Shown: positions 5,972 to 8,040 of the stretch, piece by piece | How positions within the stretch are numbered: position 1 is the first letter of the stretch | How the letters are laid out: every line of letters begins with the position of its first letter | Source of the DNA: Bacteroidota bacterium | GTDB lineage: Bacteria > Bacteroidota > Bacteroidia > Chitinophagales > Chitinophagaceae | DNA: 8,040 bases | Assembly: GCA_023386395.1 (NCBI GenBank) | Contig: JAEWJV010000274.1 | Location: forward strand, 1-8,040 | Direction: 5' to 3' | The notes under the pieces: generated by a model | Told to the model about the DNA's origin: nothing | What the model saw: the letters and a program-made list of their open reading frames with translations, nothing else | The model's database searches: none | Made by a program: the position numbers and the translations under genes

Positions 5972-6895
5972 ATGAGTATTACCGTAGTAGGAACAATGGC
6001 TTTTGATGCAATTGAAACGCCTTTTGATAAAACAGATAAAATTATTGGCGGATCGGCAACGTATGTAGCTTATGCGGCATCTTTTTTTGTGCAACCAATT
6101 CAACAAATTTCAATTGTTGGCAACGATTTTCCGCAGGAAGAATTGCAGGCGCTGCAGGCCAGGGGCGTTAAAACAGATGGCGTTGAAATTGTGCCAGATA
6201 AAAAATCTTTTTTCTGGAGTGGCAAATATCATCTTGATATGAACAGCCGTGATACATTGATTACTGACCTGAATGTGCTGGCTGATTTTGACCCCAACGT
6301 TCCTGACAGCTACCAGGATTGCGATTTCCTGATGCTGGGTAATCTCGTGCCTGCCATTCAGCAAAAAATTATCAACCAGTTTAAACAACGCCCGAAATTA
6401 ATTGTAATGGATACCATGAATTTCTGGATTGAAACGGCATGGGAAGATCTTAAACAAACGCTTACTATGGTGGACGTTTTACTGGTTAACGACAGCGAGG
6501 CAAGACAGATCACCAATGAATATTCAATTGTAAAGGCAGCAAGAAAAATCTTAACAATGGGGCCAAAATTCCTTATTGTAAAGAAGGGCGAACACGGGGC
6601 TTTATTGTTTCATGAAAACAATGTTTTCTTTGCTCCTGCGATGCCATTGGATGATGTGTTTGACCCAACGGGCGCCGGCGACACTTTTGCAGGCGGCTTT
6701 ATCGGACACCTTGCAAAAACAAAAGATACTTCTTTTGAAAACATGAAAACAGCCATCATTGTGGGTTCTGCCATGGCAAGTTTTTGTGTGGAAAAATTTG
6801 GCCCGCAACGCTTAAAAGAAATATCAAAGGAAGACATTGGAAACCGCTTACAGGAATTTGTGCAGCTTGTTAACTTCGATATTACTTTGGCATAA
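5972..6895 (+). CDS. PfkB-family carbohydrate/nucleoside kinase
   Basis: This is a ribokinase-fold (PfkB) kinase that uses ATP to phosphorylate a sugar or nucleoside hydroxyl in the cytosol. At 307 residues the length is typical. Seen in order are the N-terminal strand ITVVGTMAFD (3-12), the substrate-side glycine motif IGGSATYVAYAASFF (25-39), the VNDSEA motif (172-177), the KKGEHGALLF strand-turn (204-213), and the second PfkB signature DPTGAGDTFAGG (231-242). That signature carries the anion-hole glycines and the catalytic base Asp237. All catalytic elements are present. The substrate is not readable: the start, with an early Asp12 and GGSATY rather than the GG.xaN common in ribokinase, leaves adenosine-like or other sugar substrates open. 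The ATG at 5972 follows an A-run rather than a Shine-Dalgarno sequence. The next gene begins 50 bp downstream on the same strand, with no convincing terminator between, so the two may be cotranscribed. Confidence 0.9.
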   Translation: MSITVVGTMAFDAIETPFDKTDKIIGGSATYVAYAASFFVQPIQQISIVGNDFPQEELQALQARGVKTDGVEIVPDKKSFFWSGKYHLDMNSRDTLITDLNVLADFDPNVPDSYQDCDFLMLGNLVPAIQQKIINQFKQRPKLIVMDTMNFWIETAWEDLKQTLTMVDVLLVNDSEARQITNEYSIVKAARKILTMGPKFLIVKKGEHGALLFHENNVFFAPAMPLDDVFDPTGAGDTFAGGFIGHLAKTKDTSFENMKTAIIVGSAMASFCVEKFGPQRLKEISKEDIGNRLQEFVQLVNFDITLA

Positions 6896-6945
6896 AGCAT
6901 TGCTTTGGTGTGATAATTGAAAATAAAATTCCCATAATTTCAAAT

Positions 6946-8040
6946 ATGAAAAAATTATTGTGGGCTGTTCTTTTTACGGGTATTGGCGTTTATTCATGCA
7001 AATCAAAACAAAAAGAAAATATAGAAGTTGATAAAAGCATTAATCAAAAAACATCTTTCAACAATCTTTTTATTGACAGTAATACCATCAAAGTTTTTTT
7101 AACAAAATATCCCGAATATACAAAGTTCAACCAGCAGTATAGCGATTTTTATAAGCTGCGCAATTATCAATGCGCATGGTTTGACAGCAGCGGCATTGGT
7201 GAGCAGGCTTATAATTTTATGAACCTGCTGGCAAATGCTGTTGATACCTATAACGACAGCAGTTTATACAATAAAAAACTTTCTGATGAGGTAGATGGGT
7301 TTAAAACAGACACTTCAAATAAGAATATAAAATCTTCGCGGAATATTACTGACACAGAGTTAAAACTTACGGGCCAGTTCTTTGCTTATGCTTCAAAAAT
7401 TTATGGTGGCAGCGATATAAATATCCAGGAACTCGGCTGGTTTATTCCCCGTAAAAAACTGAACCTTTCAGTAATGCTCGATTCGCTTATCGCAAATAAA
7501 TCCGACATTAAAAAAAGTGGAATTCCTTTAAGCAATGCTTACAACAGGCTATTGGATTATCTTTCCATTTATCGTAAAATAGCTCAAACCACATCCTGGG
7601 ATTCTTTACCATATCCTGAAAAAGCATTTCATAAAGGAGCCACATCGCCCGAAATAATAACCATTAAACAGCGCTTATTCGCTTTAGGTGATTTAGCTGA
7701 AAATGATACAACAAATGTTTTTGATTCGTCAATGCTGGCTGCTGTAAAAAAATTCCAGGTGCGTATGGGCGCAAGTCCTGATGGTGTGATCGGAAAGTCA
7801 TTTATTACACAACTAAACGTAACGCCGGCCAAAAGAATAGAACAAATTCTCATTAACCTCGAACGCCTGCGCGGGATGCCGCCAATGAACGACAGTACCA
7901 ATTCGATCGTGGTAAATATTCCTGAATATAAAATGTATGTGTATGATAGCGGCAAGCTGCAGTTACCCATGGATGTTGTCGTAGGTTCATCGGCAACCGG
8001 CACCGTGATATTTACAGGCAACTTAAAATACATTGTGTTT
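6946..8040 (+). CDS. YcbB/LdtD-type L,D-transpeptidase lipoprotein (3' end cut by window)
   Basis: The frame is open from the ATG at 6946 to the window end (365 codons, no stop), so the gene is partial only because of the window boundary. Residues 1-18 form a lipoprotein signal (KK, hydrophobic core, VYSC) with Cys18 lipidated, placing the enzyme in the envelope. Residues about 45-225 contain the N-terminal scaffold of the YcbB family, with the typical phrase AWFDSSGIGEQAYNFMNLL (77-95). A PG_binding_1 domain spans about 234-290 (IKQRLFALGDL, then VKKFQ, DGVIGKSF). ILINLERLRGMPP (301-313) and IVVNIPEYKMYVYDSGKL (321-338) lead into the YkuD catalytic domain, with VVVG (344-347) and the strand LKYIVF at the edge. 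Related enzymes make 3-3 crosslinks between meso-diaminopimelate residues in peptidoglycan. The catalytic HxxxxxSHGC region would lie beyond 8040, so activity cannot be confirmed here. Confidence 0.9.
   Translation, partial: MKKLLWAVLFTGIGVYSCKSKQKENIEVDKSINQKTSFNNLFIDSNTIKVFLTKYPEYTKFNQQYSDFYKLRNYQCAWFDSSGIGEQAYNFMNLLANAVDTYNDSSLYNKKLSDEVDGFKTDTSNKNIKSSRNITDTELKLTGQFFAYASKIYGGSDINIQELGWFIPRKKLNLSVMLDSLIANKSDIKKSGIPLSNAYNRLLDYLSIYRKIAQTTSWDSLPYPEKAFHKGATSPEIITIKQRLFALGDLAENDTTNVFDSSMLAAVKKFQVRMGASPDGVIGKSFITQLNVTPAKRIEQILINLERLRGMPPMNDSTNSIVVNIPEYKMYVYDSGKLQLPMDVVVGSSATGTVIFTGNLKYIVF

Noticed and set aside
6894..6906. AAAGC-ATT-GCTTT hairpin at the end of the PfkB kinase gene as a terminator
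   Set aside because: The stem is only 5 bp, overlaps the stop codon, is A/T-rich and has no T-run after it. Read-through into the next gene seems more likely.
7629..8033. Minus-strand open frame of 134 codons near the right edge
   Set aside because: It is antisense to the L,D-transpeptidase frame, which carries a lipobox, a PG_binding_1 domain and YkuD motifs continuously over the same bases.
1..8040. A new defence, mobile-element, toxin-antitoxin or biosynthetic system
   Set aside because: All sizeable genes match common enzyme or envelope families. There are no integrases, transposases, terminal repeats, CRISPR repeats, tRNA genes or clusters of unknown genes.

Overview
The window looks like an ordinary chromosomal segment of a Bacteroidota bacterium, probably close to the Chitinophagaceae. 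The evidence is its A+T-rich composition, a 'TAnnTTTG'-like promoter element, start codons without Shine-Dalgarno sequences, many exported proteins and lipoproteins, and the style of the C-terminal domain of the first gene. The phylum is fairly secure. The family is inferred from recalled protein style, not from a search.

Left part (110-3510), all on the minus strand. Read in the direction of transcription, it holds an exported isoaspartyl peptidase/L-asparaginase (3510-2488), then a 52-residue proline-rich lipoprotein (2412-2254) closed by a clear intrinsic terminator (2228-2195). Next come a PduO-type cob(I)alamin adenosyltransferase (2137-1580) and a secreted modular protein with two peptidoglycan-binding-like repeats (1513-110).

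Middle part (3511-5845). A class-III PLP aminotransferase on the plus strand lacks a usable ATG and seems to start at TTG (3702) or ATT (3696). Its 3' end overlaps, by 22 bp and tail to tail, a SAM-dependent methyltransferase on the minus strand that carries an N-terminal CxxC/CxxC knuckle.

Right part (5846-8040), plus strand. A PfkB-family kinase (5972-6895) is preceded by a compact 15-bp perfect inverted repeat that overlaps a candidate promoter box. It is followed by a lipoprotein L,D-transpeptidase of the YcbB/LdtD type, which runs off the window before its catalytic cysteine.

The genes do not form one pathway. Two proteins at opposite ends have links to peptidoglycan (the repeat protein and the L,D-transpeptidase). 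The others are scattered metabolic enzymes for cofactor adenosylation, isoaspartyl peptide turnover, transamination, methylation and sugar or nucleoside phosphorylation. I see no rRNA, tRNA, CRISPR array, insertion sequence, phage gene or defence module, and no gene-free stretch longer than 300 bases. I found no convincing previously undescribed system. The most interesting items are the repeat-bearing secreted protein, the tiny lipoprotein downstream of the peptidase, and the non-ATG start.
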